From the NCBI GenBank assembly GCA_027919835.1, contig JANVFP010000006.1, forward strand, positions 186,001 through 250,000: a stretch of DNA of 64,000 nucleotides, read 5' to 3'. This document shows positions 42,194 through 54,409 of this stretch, piece by piece. Made by a program: the position numbers and the translations under genes. Numbering within the stretch: position 1 is the first letter of the stretch; every line of letters starts with the position of its first letter. The notes beneath the pieces were generated by a model that saw only the letters and a list, made by a program, of their open reading frames with translations, made no database searches and had not been told where the DNA came from. This DNA comes from Lentinula raphanica. Lineage: Eukaryota; Basidiomycota; Agaricomycetes; Agaricales; Omphalotaceae.

Positions 42194-42332
42194 GATGATG
42201 GTGGAAAGACTCCGAGACGGTTCCGTAAAAGGACAAAGGTATCTGCACGTGATATCCTGTAATATCAGGTGATATTAAGTCACAGATGTGTAACGCGTCC
42301 AAAATGTCACAAATCTCTTCTTGTTCCCTTTC
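42194..42332. promoter_or_regulatory. Bidirectional promoter CHMP7-like / ORC1 with an MCB site
   Basis: 139 bp between divergent start codons. It contains ACGCGT at 42293-42298, the MluI cell-cycle box bound by MBF at G1/S genes in ascomycete yeasts, 35 bp before the ORC1 ATG. It also holds a perfect inverted repeat AATATCA-GG-TGATATT (42261-42276). Use of the MCB in this organism is inferred. Confidence 0.5.
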
Positions 42333-45300
42333 ATGTCTGTTCCCAAAACCCCTACGCGTCGGTCCACGCGTTCTCAGAATTTGCATCTTGTTAGCTCGCC
42401 TACAAAAGCGGATGCAGCTGCTGACTACTCTTGGGCTTCTCCTAAACCTCTCTTTACTCGCCCTTGGATGCCAAATGGGACTTACTCGAAGACGACCGCT
42501 TGGAATATGAACAATTAGACGACGCCAATATAGAGCAACTGATAACCCGCTTCTATGATAAGCTCAAGGCTGTGAAGACGAAGAAGTACGGTAAAGCCCG
42601 TACAAGTAAACGAAGTGCCGGTGAAGATTATACAACCTATTCCATCGGCGACACTGTGCTTGTAAGCTCGAGCAATCGTTTGCCTAGCATAGCTGTCATC
42701 GTAGATATGTGGGAAACTGACTTGGAAAGAGAAGATGTGGAGAGGATGCGTGTACGAGTACATTGGTTCGATAGACCAAGTGAACTGCCGTCTATTCGTG
42801 CCAAACGTTATCATCATGATGTGAGTGGTATCCTAAATTATTTCAGGATATTATCTGACTTCTTGTATTGTCCAGAACGAGATCTACTATACAGTATCGG
42901 AAACGTCGATCCTGTACCCAAGTTCCATTATTTCCCATTGTACCGTCGAGAAAGGCAAAGCCCACGCTGAACCTTCAACAACCAAAAGTCGATGGGTTAT
43001 CAAATCTATAGAAGATGTCGAGCAACAGTTCCAATGTCTCCTCGCTGTAGACTCTAGGCGCGGTATCTACTATCATTTCGACTGGTCCTTGCATCGTGAA
43101 CACGCTCTTCGAACACGTATATCTCTGGAAGACGATGATTGGGCAACGGGTCGAGCCTGGAATGTCACTGCCATGGATGAATTTCACGACGAGGTACAGG
43201 AGAAGGCGGAAGGAAAGAAGAGGCAAACTCGGACCTCTACCTCTCCTCGTAAACGAGTCAAACTTGAATCCGATGCGGAGTCCGGTGCAGAGGATGTACA
43301 CGCGCGACCGACATCACCAAGAAAGACTTCTGCAGCCCGACAACAATCTTCTCCTGCGAAGCAAGATCGGCGTCTCATTGCGAAACCAAAGCCTGTGCCA
43401 AAGCCGAAACGTCCATCGAGGGTGGCAGAGAAGTCGCTGTCTGAACCAGCGCCTGCTTCAGATGAGGATGATCCATCTAGCGAGGAGGAATATCAAGACG
43501 AAGGATCTTCAGATGAAGAAGAGGGGGATGAGGAAGACCTAGTTGACGACGCAACCCAGCCTGCGTCTTCCGATGATGATATCTACGACCACGACGAACC
43601 GAAGACACCTTCTAGAAAGCGTAAACGGACCACTACAGCTACTCCCCGTAAACGGCGGGGACGACTAGTCGCTCAACCCACGCCACACTCAAAGGCAGCA
43701 TTATCACGTCGCAACCGGTCCATTCCCTCATCACCTTCGAAGAAACGGACCCTACCGGTCAAATCACAGACTACCTACGCTGCTCCTGATAATATTTTTT
43801 ACCATCTACCCGATGATCCCTGGCTTCGGGCAATGCATGCTGTACATGTAGGCAGTAGGCCGGATGCTTTGCCTTGTCGAGAATCAGAGTTTGATCTGGT
43901 TTATAACTCTATATCGCAATTACTCGATGAAGGTAGCGGAGGTTGCATATGTGAGCTTTCTCTTCTCATCGATCTGCCAAGTCGCTCTTCTGATATCGTA
44001 CAGATATCTCGGGTGTCCCTGGGACAGGCAAGACTGCCACAGTACATGCTGTTATACGAGAACTCAAGCGTTTAGCAGGAAACAACGTACGTTATTACGG
44101 TAGATCGTTCTGTATCGCGCTCATTCAGGATGTGATATTCAGGAAATCAACCCATTCACCTATTGCGAGATCAACGGTCTCAGGATTCCGGAACCATCCG
44201 CGGCGTACACCCTACTATGGGAGGTAGTATCTGGACATGATGTGGCCAAAGATGGTCACCTGAAAATGAGCGCGAAAGAGAGTCTGAAATCGTTAACGAG
44301 ACATTTTAGCGGTGGTGGGGGTCGTGGTCGAGGATCTGGAAGTCATGCATGGTAGATGCTTTTGGTGTCAATACTGAGATATCAAAATTCTGATGATTCT
44401 AACCTTAGCGTTGTACTCATGGACGAACTGGATCAAGTGATGACTGCAAAACAAGATGTGGTGTACAATTTCTTCAACTGGCCGACGATTTCAGGAAGTA
44501 AACTAGTTGTCATCGCGGTGGCAAACACCATGAACCTTCCGGAACGGATGACGGGTAGGGTACGGAGTCGTTTAGGTCAGTTCTGAACACAGGTCAGGTG
44601 GCTCCGATACTTATATACTACAAAGGCATGCACACCATCAATTTCGAGCCTTACAAGACCCAGCAGCTCGAACAAATCGTCAAAGCCAGGCTTGATGGGG
44701 CGAATGCAAGTTTGCCCTCAGAGAAAGCCAAGGAACTCCTGACTGTCGACGCTATCAAATTCATCGCGATGAAGATCAGCTCTATCAGTGGGGATGCTCG
44801 TCGAGCGTTGGATATCTGCAGGTCAGTACATCATGCTTACGCAGATGGATGGTTGTGCTGAGTTCAACACCTGCTTTAGACGGACTCTGGAGCTCATGCG
44901 CCCCAGGGGAATAGCTGCGCGTACTAACGATGTCAAGAACGTGATAAAGGAGATGCAAAATAGTCCCACTGCAGCATATCTCCGCGAATGTAGTCTTCAT
45001 GAACGTATCATGCTGGCGTCGCTCATCAAATGTATGAAGCGTGAAGGCGTCGAAGAGATCAAATTGGGTGATGTACGTATAGGCTTTTCGTGTTTCTTCG
45101 CTTGCTGCTGACGAAGTGACTAGTTGCAATACCAGCACTTAATATATGTTGACGCTCTTACCTCCGGTGGTGATCCTACGCGCAAACCTTCCGTAAACGA
45201 GTTGAGGGTGATTTTAGAGTCCTTGGTTGCATCTAGAGCTATGATCGTCGAAGACGGGACAGTGGCAATGCGAAAGGCAGAGTCGGAAAGAAAGGTAATT

Positions 45301-45381
45301 TTAAATCTAGATCAGAGCGAGGTAGAGAATGCGTTATTCGAGATAAACGAGAACTGGAAATCGAGGCTTGGTGAGTCTTGA
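42333..45381 (+). CDS. ORC1: Origin recognition complex subunit 1
   Basis: AAA+ subunit of ORC, which marks replication origins. N terminus [20 protein letters not shown], then a BAH domain ([50 protein letters not shown]), a long acidic and basic disordered linker, the AAA+ core with Walker A ([20 protein letters not shown]), Walker B ([10 protein letters not shown]), sensor 1 ([16 protein letters not shown]) and RVRSRLG, then a lid with [15 protein letters not shown] (sensor 2 Arg) and a winged-helix C terminus ([30 protein letters not shown]). All ATPase residues are present. Multiple introns. It has a chromatin-reading BAH domain like human and budding yeast ORC1. Confidence 0.94.
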
Positions 45382-46593
45382 TAGACCACCATCTTTTCAT
45401 CATCATCTGGCTGTCGTTCGCTGTCGTTCGGCACATTCCTTCAAAATGATCGAAGTGAACCTGGTGTGTGTTTTGTTGCGATGATTCTCTTGACGGATTG
45501 CGCCAAAGCGCTATCAGCAGATAAGAGATCACCGCCACCGACTGTGTTACTCAAGGTTCCCCGGGTCCCGCTTTAGCGATTCGAGGCAATACAGTTCACC
45601 CTGAGTTGGCATTGAATGACCCCAACTTCGACTTTAGTACATCTCCTGGCTCAATTTTGGCTCTCAAACATGGCCTATCATAGCCTATCATGCATCATGA
45701 CATTCTGAAACAGCTGGGGAGGCTGTAACTACTTGTCTACGCTGGTAAGTTTGCAGGCGACCGGCAAATTTACGAGATAATTCTGACTGGCCATTGGTAA
45801 TTAGTTCGTGCTCTAACATCTGTCCTGCACCGCCTGTATCCCATCACAACTTCTGTGTCGCACTTAGCCCTAGGTTTTCCAATGAAGCAGCAGGAACGGC
45901 CTGTATTCGAGCAACGCCAGTAGTATGTGTCAAATGTATGTATCCTCACAAGACTGGACGATCCCTTGTACAGAACACAAGCAGAAGTATTTCGGATTCT
46001 GCTCACTCTGTATGTTCGGATGCGGAAAACCCACATAGATCGGCGTTGGGGGAGTCATTGTATACGGGTCTATGGTGGGTCTGTACTACGAGCGACATCT
46101 GGACAGTGGGCCCTCGTATGGCAGAATACAACTTCAAGCCAAAGTTGGTTCTATAGACCCACATTTACGGCGATACCAGGCGATACCACTTGTCCTCTTT
46201 TGGTTCTGAGCCATTTCGGAAACTACTTAACTTTCGAAGAATTACCTCAATTCCTCACTTATTTACTACGCTTTGAAAGCCTTTTCATCTTTCGTTCCAA
46301 CATACAAAGCATTCTTTGCTGGTCAAAGAATTCTCAATTGTTTCGTCCGCCTTCCGCACAATAATAGGCATCATCTGTTCTGTGTACCAGAAGATCAATT
46401 TTCCTTCCATTGTAAGGCGACTTCTCCACTTCATCTGAATGATCACTGCTCAATCAAAAATTTGAATGCTAGACGCTCCCGCTTTTGGTTCTCCATATTC
46501 TTCGATTTTTGTACTGTGCTTCAAGTTCCGGTGAGCGGAATATTTCATTGGACTGCCGGTCTCAAGCTGAACAAACTTGGCCTTCAAGCATTC
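45382..46593. other. Intergenic region of 1.2 kb
   Basis: No supported gene. Small direct repeats such as GCCTATCAT (about 45672-45690) and GCGATACCA (about 46170-46187). The downstream part is presumably the promoter of the secreted-protein gene. Confidence 0.45.
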
Positions 46594-47560
46594 ATGCGTC
46601 TCGATACCACTCTGCTTTCCATCGTTCTGGGTGTTATGCCTATTATGTGTGTACCTGTCGATCATGTAAGTGAAAGTGTCCCACTTCTCATTCAAATTTG
46701 TGTAAAATCCGAATCGTTGATTTTTTCGTGATTAGATCCCGTCACAGTCGCCCCCACAGTCACCGCCGCGCTCACCGGTTAATCAGGGATATAGGCTCAA
46801 AACACCAGAACCAACCCTCCAAGCAAGAATATTGGGTAAATTTGGTCATCAGCGACGTCCTGGCGTAGATGTACCTCTCCGCCTGCGTAAAGGCATAGAG
46901 CATGTATTGCAAGAATGGCAACCAGGTATACAAAACCCTTCCGTCGAGTTTCAAAACTCGCTCTACAAACCAGTCGAAGACAATCAAGAGATAGAGATCG
47001 CCTTTTGGGGGGCTCCGGTGGAGAAAGTGGGGTGTTCCTACGAAAGCTGCAATTGTGTCATGAAAATCTGGAGGGTAGCTAACCGCCCCAATGACCCAGT
47101 CAACACCGGATCCAACATCCAGCCCAACACCCAACTCACTGACATTCAACCCGACAGCCACTGGGAGCATCAGTGTCGGTGGGCAACTATACACCAGCCG
47201 TCGTTCCAGCGAGCTACTTCCCCGGAAGCGCACGGTTATATGATCAAGGAACTCGTATTCGAGACTGAATTTCCAATAATCAAATTGGATAATATGGAGG
47301 TGAGTTTGGTCTTATGTGCTATACCTCGAATATTAGGCTGTTTCCTTGTGGGACACCAGTCCTCTAGTGGAGCATCGTAGTATTTTCCTTCCTTCCTTCT
47401 CTCCTTCCCAATGCACCCTGCTAAAATCCAATCTTAGTACTTACGGCGGGATGACGATTCGGCGCCCTCGGGGCCAGTCCAGCAACTTCAAGTGGAACAT
47501 CCACTTGCCACTACCGGACCCGGAGACAACCACCGTCTCCTTCCGAGTCATCACCAGTAG
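46594..47560 (+). CDS. Putative secreted protein, no recognised domain
   Basis: The ATG at 46594 opens MRLDTTLLSIVLGVMPIMCV, a typical signal peptide, ending PVDH at a GTAAGT donor (46666). The second exon joins in frame as IPSQSPPQSPPRSPVNQGYR and continues open through VDVPLRLRKGIEHVLQEWQP, VEKVGCSYESCNCVMKIWRV, HWEHQCRWATIHQPSF to IKLDNME. After an intron the third exon, in phase, reads YLRRDDDSAPSGPVQQLQVE and stops at 47560. It has a Pro/Ser-rich linker and a few cysteines (CSYESCNC). No membrane helix follows the leader. Function unknown; the splice phase agreement and leader are the main support. Confidence 0.5.
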
Positions 47561-49015
47561 CTGCAGTACATGCATCTTTTGCCGTACGTCTTGCTTGCTG
47601 TAAATGTACAATTATTAGATAATTTCACCTTCGTCTTTCCCCTTCTTCCTGTTTTTCCTTCACCGACCTTCTAGACAATTATATATATTTTCCACTGTCA
47701 TCATGTAAAACTTTATTTAAACAGTACTTTGTCAAATTATCTATGTATTAGAATTGTGATCATGACATTTCCTGCCAGTGCTGACATTGAGAATCGAGGG
47801 CAACTTGAACATGCAAAGGAACCGTGGAGGAACGCAGACACGCACTTGCTAGTAATCGTCCACAGTCATCCACATACAGACTGTCTGTGACAATGGAAGT
47901 ATCACCGTCCAGATATGCCAGGGTACCGCCGAGTCAAACTTGATTGCATATTACTTATCTTGATGCCATGCTTATATTTCCTAGCTCATTGACGATTTCA
48001 GCCATTAGCGAAAGACAGAGGCTCAGAGCAATTGCATTGAGAATTGAACTCCTTGAAGATATAGGGACAAGGTGGAACAGTTTTTAGCAGGGCTGGCATG
48101 TACTACCGAACGATGTCAATGAGGCCTTGAGGGACTGCACCCGGACTACACGCAGCTGAGAGGGGTGACTCAAGAAAGGGGCTATCCGACCAGCTCGAGC
48201 ACATCCCATGGCAGGGCTTGCTCATGAATCGTCCCGACATATTGATGTAATGAACTTACAAAGAGGGATTGAAGGGCAGGATGGATCTTGCTCCAGGAGA
48301 GAAGCTTGGGTATGATTGGGCAAACACTGGGACATACTACTAGGTATTCACCGTGGAACACGGTTTGTGCTCGCGAAGGAAGCATAAATCCTAGCTCTTT
48401 ATGCATGTAACGATTGTACATCTCAATGAGGAGCTATATGTTACTAGCCTGGTACTTAACCGCTAATTACTGAGAATTGTCCAACAAAAAGCTAAGAGTC
48501 CAGAACTGAATGAATTTTGGACGACTCGTTAGATGTTGACAGAGGTTGACAGAGATGGATTGCGCTGTGTTAAGTTAGGTGAACACGGTGGGCCCGCCGT
48601 TTTGGACTGTGGATCGACCTTACACGATAGCTGACCCTGTAGCTAGAGTAGCAATCTGGATGAAGGCTATACAAGATATAAGGAACGAGCATAGAAAGAG
48701 CAGAAAAGAAGACTCACTCGATGAAAGAAATAGATTCCAAACTTTCCCTTAGAAGCGTTGAAGCTCAATTTTTCACCTCAGCACCCCATTCAAAAACACA
48801 CAGAACACCGATGGCAGTGAACTTGATCATCTTTTGAGACTCTTGAAGAGTAAGAACGAGGGTTGAACAGGAGAACGAGCATATATTTCAAAACGAGCGA
48901 AATTCTATCGTTGCCACGTACGGAACAAACAAGTACAAACCCAGTCAAGTCTCTATCCACTCACATGAACACAGTTGCTTCGCTTCGCTCGCAATAATAC
49001 ATAGTCGACCAGCTC
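47561..49015. other. Gene-poor region of 1.45 kb
   Basis: No supported gene. A minus-strand frame at 48182-48421 has no recognised relative. TGTTGACAGAGG/TTGACAGAGA direct repeat near 48535-48555. Confidence 0.45.
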
Positions 49016-49185
49016 TCAGCTCTGCGGAGTGCGCCACAAATCGACATTGGTATGACATGCAGCGAGATCTAACTGGTGTTTCCGTTCACATAAATTCGGG
49101 TATAGAAGACAGCGTCGATGTCGTGAAGCTATAATGCAGGACGGTGAAAATAGTATCGAGGAAGAAGCTGTTTTGCGAAGACTTA
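49016..49185 (-). pseudogene. Decayed fragment of the CHMP7-like gene 5' end
   Basis: The minus frame reads CHTNVDLWRTP and SRHRRCLLYPNLCERK, which aligns to YHANVDWWRRT and SRQRLHSLYSDFAEQR in the first exon of the gene at 40519-42193. On the plus strand the shared stretch ATCGACATTGG and flanking GCGCCAC and ATGCAGCG-type blocks align at 42020-42055 and 49030-49065. The rest of the gene is absent and the frame stops early, so this is a partial, non-functional duplicate in the same orientation. It sits just upstream of RPL26. Confidence 0.7.
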
Positions 49186-49350
49186 AAGTCAAACTCCGGA
49201 CGGGCGCGGGAAAGGTCACGTGTACAGAAGCGCGTAACGTCAAAGTGTCACATGATTACAGTACCAACTGTAACGCTTTTCTCACGACCAGATTTCATCG
49301 ACAGACTATTCCGAAAGGCATCAAGGCATACAAGAGCCTGCCCCTCAAAA

Positions 49351-50098
49351 ATGAAGTTCAATGCTGGTGGGTCATTTCTCTTTCACCGTTGCCGTCTGTG
49401 GTTAGCATGCCAGAGTGCCCAAAATATCTGCATGCATCAAAATGGGCACCGTGATACTGTACCAAGATATCCTAGAATCGAGCTGTTATACTGACTATGT
49501 TCATTCGGCCAACTTCAGACGTCTCCTCCTCCCGGCGCAAGGCCCACAAGGCCCACTTCTCCGCCCCTTCATCGATTCGCAGAAAAATAATGTCTTCTGC
49601 ACTTTCAAAGGAGCTTCGCTCCAAGTACAACGTACGACTCCATCCACTTCATCTAAAACCTACCGATTGACATCCTATCCTTTGACCATCGTTCCTTTAG
49701 GCACGTTCGCTGCCTGTCCGCAAAGACGATGAAGTTAGGATCGTCCGAGGGAAATACAAGGGAAGAGAGGGCAAGGTGACGCAGGTGTACAGGAAGAAGT
49801 GGGTGATTCACGTCGACCGTGTGCAGAGGGACAAGTCAAACGGTGCTACCTCCCCAATTGGTATTCACCCCAGCAATGTGGTTATCACGACTATCAAGCT
49901 CGATAAAGACAGGTGTGTGCTGAATCTACTTGATTTGCGCGCTCGTGCTAATGAGTTTTGATTTTTTTCCAGACGGGCAATTCTTGACAGGAAAAACCGC
50001 AAGGCTGCCGGCAGCACCGACGTGGAGATGGTAGACGTGCGTGTAATTCTGATTGCATATCTGCGTACTAGCTTTCTGATCAACTTTGCTCTCAGTAA
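49351..50098 (+). CDS. 60S ribosomal protein L26 (uL24)
   Basis: Large-subunit ribosomal protein that binds 5.8S/25S rRNA near the tunnel exit. The first exon is only MKFNA (49351-49365), followed by a 153-nt intron. Then [57 protein letters not shown] (KOW motif, [10 protein letters not shown]), [29 protein letters not shown], and [20 protein letters not shown] before the stop, which lies alone at the start of the last exon (50096-50098). Length and order match the family. Intron 1 was searched for a snoRNA; no convincing one was seen. Confidence 0.94.
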
Positions 50099-50311
50099 TG
50101 GGATTGCTCGCATCTACTATTTTGCTCGTTCCCGTATCAAAATCCATCATGTACTCATGCGTCTTTGCTATGCCATTTTCCACATGCTATGAGGCTCCAG
50201 TAAATGCATTGTGAGATCTCATTTCCTTGGATTAAACAACCCTTGTGTGTGTACATGGTATCAGGCATCATTAGAAGGCATTACGAAGATTGGAATACGA
50301 AGTGCAAATGC

Positions 50312-51301
50312 TCAGAATATAATGTCGCTGTCCTTGCTACTCAGCAAATCCACTGCCTGTTCCTCCTCTTCTCCCTCAGTGCTCGTCTGTGGCACAGATG
50401 ACTCCTCTACACTTGCTTCCTTTCCTTCTTGTTCAATCTGTCGCGCAGCATTATCTCGCTTCTTCTTTCCCTGTACCTTCTTCAATCTACAAGCAGTTTG
50501 TTACATCAGAACGTATAATATGAATTCTCTTGAAATTTACTAACCTAAAGAACTCTTCACGATCCATTTCATCCAGCTCGCTCATGATGTACTTGATCGT
50601 GTTCTCCAAACGAGGAATAACCACATGCTCGATAGCATTTACCCGCCTGTTCGTTGCTCGGATGACTTCATCGAGGATGGTGAATGCCGTCTGGAGCGAA
50701 GCCAACTCGACGAGTGTCTCGATGGCCTTTGCATAGACTTCCTTTGCCTTCAGAACTTGTTGCCCGCCACGTCCGAGACCAGTGAGGTTGAAGTCTATCC
50801 GCGTATGGATGTTGGAAAGGGACACGATTAAGCAGATCAGTCCTTCATCTTCAGCGCCGTACGAAATGGGGGCCAATGAGCGAACGCACCGGATCCCGAC
50901 ACACGGTCAACCTCGAACGCAGGCAGGACAACACCAGAAACGTTCTCCTGTTTCGACTTGACTCTGAACGACGCTGATTTGGCTTGTTCTTGGACGAGAT
51001 ACGCTATGTCTCCTGTTGCGTATGTGACTTCAGCCATCGACAGGGATGCTAGCTGCATCACTCGGCCCATCTTCCTTTTGGCCTAGAAGATCATGCTTTT
51101 GAGTGTTGGGAAGGAGAAGGTAGCGATGAGCTCCGGCACCTCGTCAACTTTCTTGAGAATAGCCCTGAACCGTGTCGTCAACGCATCTCGTTTCTTCGCC
51201 AGCAGAGAGTGACCAGTTTGTGCGCCCTTGAGACGGAGCTTGGTGTTCGTGAGGGCCATACGAGTGGCGAAGACATTTTCTCGGGCTCCTGTGCCAGCCA
51301 T
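50312..51301 (-). CDS. VMA8: V-type proton ATPase subunit D
   Basis: Central rotor-stalk subunit of the V1 sector, coupling ATP hydrolysis to proton pumping into vacuoles and endosomes. Exons read [52 protein letters not shown], then [20 protein letters not shown], a central coil, [60 protein letters not shown], and a Glu/Ser-rich C terminus to KDSDIIF. The two long helices and the conserved GGxQ and TNRRVNA(I/L)E motifs are diagnostic. Convergent with RPL26 with 213 bp between stops. Confidence 0.94.
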
Positions 51302-51461
51302 CGGAGGAAGGGTGAAGTTGGTGTGGGGAGTTAGTTCAACTTAGTTGGGAGTAAGCAACGAAGTTATCACATTTGCATCCAAACTGCCTCAACATATACA
51401 CTGATCATTCCAGATATGGTCATGATGAGCACAATGTTATATACATAGTCGTACACGATTG

Positions 51462-52721
51462 CTATGCTATAGTATATTTCCCGTAATTCTTCTCTGGGTC
51501 AAACACCTCCCATCTCGAAGCAGGGAAAATATGTTTGTTACGCTGGTAGTAACTACGTTCCACCACCTTTCCAGCATGCGACTCGTCCTTCTCCTTCGTC
51601 GCATCGGCAAGAAGTCGAACATCGTCGTGGACGTCAAAATTGAACAGAGGCCCAGATTTTCCGCGGGCCTTATTGACGATGAAGTCGTAGAAAGTGTAGT
51701 GCTGAGCAAAACGGTAAGAGAAACACCTCAAAATGAAAGCTTGGAAGCATACATGGGGTATGATGAGATCCTCCTGATGTTGTGACAGTATGAGCAGAAG
51801 GACGATAGAGTAGAGGACACGATACTGACCTTCACATACATCAGATTGTCAACATTGACACCACGCAGCTCGGGAAACTGTTGACGACATTTGTCCAAGA
51901 AGGTGCTTATAGAGTCACCTTTCTTACACTGGTAAAAGAGTTCGCCGGTTGAAATACACGCGTACAAACTGCCTGTTAGATCCGAAGGACACTGAGAAAC
52001 GAAGGAACCTATAACTCACCACGACACTCTTCCGATGCCCACTTCCATCCCAGTAGGAGTAGGTAATCTCTATATCCTCCTTCTTCAGCTCCTCTTGCTT
52101 TCGAAGGAACTCCTGCCTCAGCCGTTCGCGTTCTTTCCTCTCAGCTTCCTCTCGTTCGCGGTCGGGCAGAAACGAGGTATCGACATTAGGATTTTTTCGA
52201 AACTTGCTCCTCTTCTTAGCACGGTCATCACCATCTGCATCCTCTTCTTCTTTGGACGCAGAGCGCCGTTGCGCGGGAGAATCCTTGCTACTCGATTCAT
52301 CTCCTCCCGCGTCATCGTCCATGGCGAACGACAACGTCGCCTTGGCAGTTTTCTTCCTCTTCTTCACCTTCTTCATGTCATCCCTAAACAAATTCTCCAT
52401 GTCCTATAAGCCATCTGAGCTTGATATCAAGGAGCAAACGACTCACTTGAGCTCGTTGGTACGCGCAGCCTCTCTGGCTTTTGCCTCTTCGAGTTCCCTT
52501 CTTTTCTGTTGGAACTCTTCGAGATGGACAAGCCCGACAGTGCTGTTCTTGAGAGAGTCTTCCATGGAATCATTCTGTCCGACGAAACGATGGCTCGAAG
52601 GCCGAGCCTTTTCGGTTTCGTCGATGAGGTTTTTCTTCTGACGCTCAAATTCTTCGCGCATTTGCTCTCGTTGTTTGGCAAGCGCGTCTTCGCGACGTCC
52701 TTCGGCTTTGCTGGTAGACAT
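51462..52721 (-). CDS. XAP5 / FAM50 family nuclear protein
   Basis: Conserved nuclear protein linked to the spliceosome and chromatin in other eukaryotes. N terminus [20 protein letters not shown], followed by a coiled coil ([31 protein letters not shown]), a Lys-rich and Ser-rich middle, [20 protein letters not shown], then the conserved C-terminal domain: [114 protein letters not shown]. Full length. Three introns or so. Divergent from the mitochondrial uS13 gene. Confidence 0.92.
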
Positions 52722-52863
52722 GATGCAGAATATGCCAGGAATGGAGAAGTAGACTTTGTGGTGGACTCTGGAGATGGAGGTTCGGAGGAAAGTTGAGTGT
52801 GTGAATTTTTTCGGGCCACAGTCTCTTCAAACTTCTCTTCTTCCGTTTGTACTACATAGGCCA
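52722..52863. promoter_or_regulatory. Bidirectional promoter XAP5 / mitochondrial uS13
   Basis: 142 bp between divergent start codons; both promoters must fit here. No known motif was recognised. Confidence 0.45.
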
Positions 52864-53570
52864 ATGGTCCATATCCTTGGTATCAACTTACCCGACAACC
52901 AACTCGCTCGTGTATGTGCTCACAGACTCTCAGACTTTACAACTTGCACTGACTGAATCTAGTTTGCCCTCACCTCCATTTACGGAGTTGGACCTCACCT
53001 TTCGCATCGTCTATGCGCTCGGTTCCAGATACACGACCGGTGTAGGGTTAAGGACTTGACACCATTCCAGACCACCGCTCTCTCCTCCTTCCTACAGTCA
53101 CCCCGAACTGCTCTCCCTGTACCGCAATATCCATTGGCCCCGATCAATTTTGTCCCTCGGCCTCCATCCAAGTCAATACAGGAGCTTCAGGCGGAGTTCA
53201 GCGCTGCTCGGGCAGCTCAAAAGCAGAAGAGGGAAGAAAAATTGATCCAGATGGGCAAATTGCCTGTAGTAGACACGAAAACGAAGCTGGGAGGGAAAAA
53301 GGCACCGGAAAAGAAGTCTAAGGATCCTTTGACGGAATTGAGGATAGAATCAGAGTTAAGAAGGGAGATTAGAGAGAATATCGCACACCAACGGATGATT
53401 GGAAGTTATGTTGGTCGGCGGCACGCTATGCACTTACCCGTCAGTTCACTCTCAGTTTCTCTGACACGTCGAGAGATATCGATCGCGTTGTTTCTTTCCA
53501 GGTCCGTGGACAGAGAACCCAGACGAACGCGAAGACGGCGAGGAAGCTCAATAATTTGGACCGATGGTGA
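52864..53570 (+). CDS. Mitochondrial small-subunit ribosomal protein uS13 (Sws2-like)
   Basis: Bacterial-type S13 for the mitochondrial ribosome head. Exon 1 is MVHILGINLPDNQLAR; the 45-nt-scale intron after CGT joins to FALTSIYGVGPHLSHRLCAR, FQIHDRCRVKDLTPFQTTAL (helix-two-turn-helix region). A Lys-rich insertion follows, then IAHQRMIGSYVGRRHAMHLP and, after an intron at about 53439-53501, VRGQRTQTNAKTARKLNNLD ending RW at 53570. The SYxGxRHxxxLPVRGQRTxTNA block is the S13 signature. The insertion of about 60 residues in the middle is unlike bacterial S13 but common in fungal mitochondrial forms. Confidence 0.9.
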
Positions 53571-53634
53571 ACGTCAATATGTATCGTACACAGGCAGCAT
53601 TGTCTTTCGTTACAGTATCATCCCTAGAGTAATC

Positions 53635-54409
53635 CTAATCGTCTCCAATGGGCACTTCTTCCTCAAGATGTTTTATCAGCTTGACTCTCATCTCTGTTGA
53701 CTCGTCTCCTCGTAGGACATCTGATACAAATTCTGCAGACACTTGCATCTGAACCTGCGGAATGAGGGTCGATATGATGTTGATTCCGAACAATGTATGC
53801 GCTCACCATCTCGAGCGCGCCTCTGATAACCCCACAGAGCACGTTACTAAACCACAGACCACCTTCAAGAGCATCTTCGGGAAGTTCCACGAATTCAGCG
53901 AGTGGATTCTCGTCGAAGATCAGTGAGAACGATGAGCCTGTGCTGCTTGCTTGAGAAGTGCTCGTCGGCCGAGTAGGTGAAGTAGGTGCAGGAGGGGCAT
54001 GATGTGTTATAGACGGCGATATATTCAGAAACGATTTGAAGCCGACCTGGGTCTTCCGTGAAGGCGAAGGAGCATCCAACCAGGAAAGTACATACCTTTG
54101 CGACGACCTCACCTACTTCTCTGAAATCAGAACATCTCCCAAGATTACTTTTTGCCAAGAAGTCTTCGATTAAGCGTGTGCCAATATTGTATCCCATCTT
54201 CTCCAGTTGTTTGTTAACCTCTGTATAATCCTCGTAGTCCTGGATCAGTTGTACGACCAACGCTCCATAAGTCAACGCGAATAATTCTGCATTCTGGGAC
54301 ACCTGAGAACCATGAGATCGGAGAACAATGGAATACTGACGACTTTCTCAGATCTGCCTTTCCATAATTCTTCACCGCGAGTTTGATATTGTTTGCTGGA
54401 TGTTGCCAT
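53635..54409 (-). CDS. BET3: TRAPP complex subunit Bet3 (TRAPPC3)
   Basis: Core TRAPP subunit tethering COPII vesicles and supporting Rab1/Ypt1 activation. Exons: [80 protein letters not shown] (the Cys of GRC is the palmitoylated residue of mammalian Bet3), [20 protein letters not shown], then [38 protein letters not shown], and [17 protein letters not shown] at the end. An insertion of about 25 Pro/Ser/Thr residues ([19 protein letters not shown]) sits in a loop. Starts 96 bp from BUD23, divergently; convergent with uS13m, 64 bp between stops. Confidence 0.93.

Noticed and set aside
48182..48421. Minus-strand frame in the gene-poor region
   Set aside because: No signal, motif or splice continuation; length expected by chance.
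49366..49518. Possible snoRNA in the long first intron of RPL26
   Set aside because: One CTGA is present, but no C box at the right distance and no rRNA-like guide.
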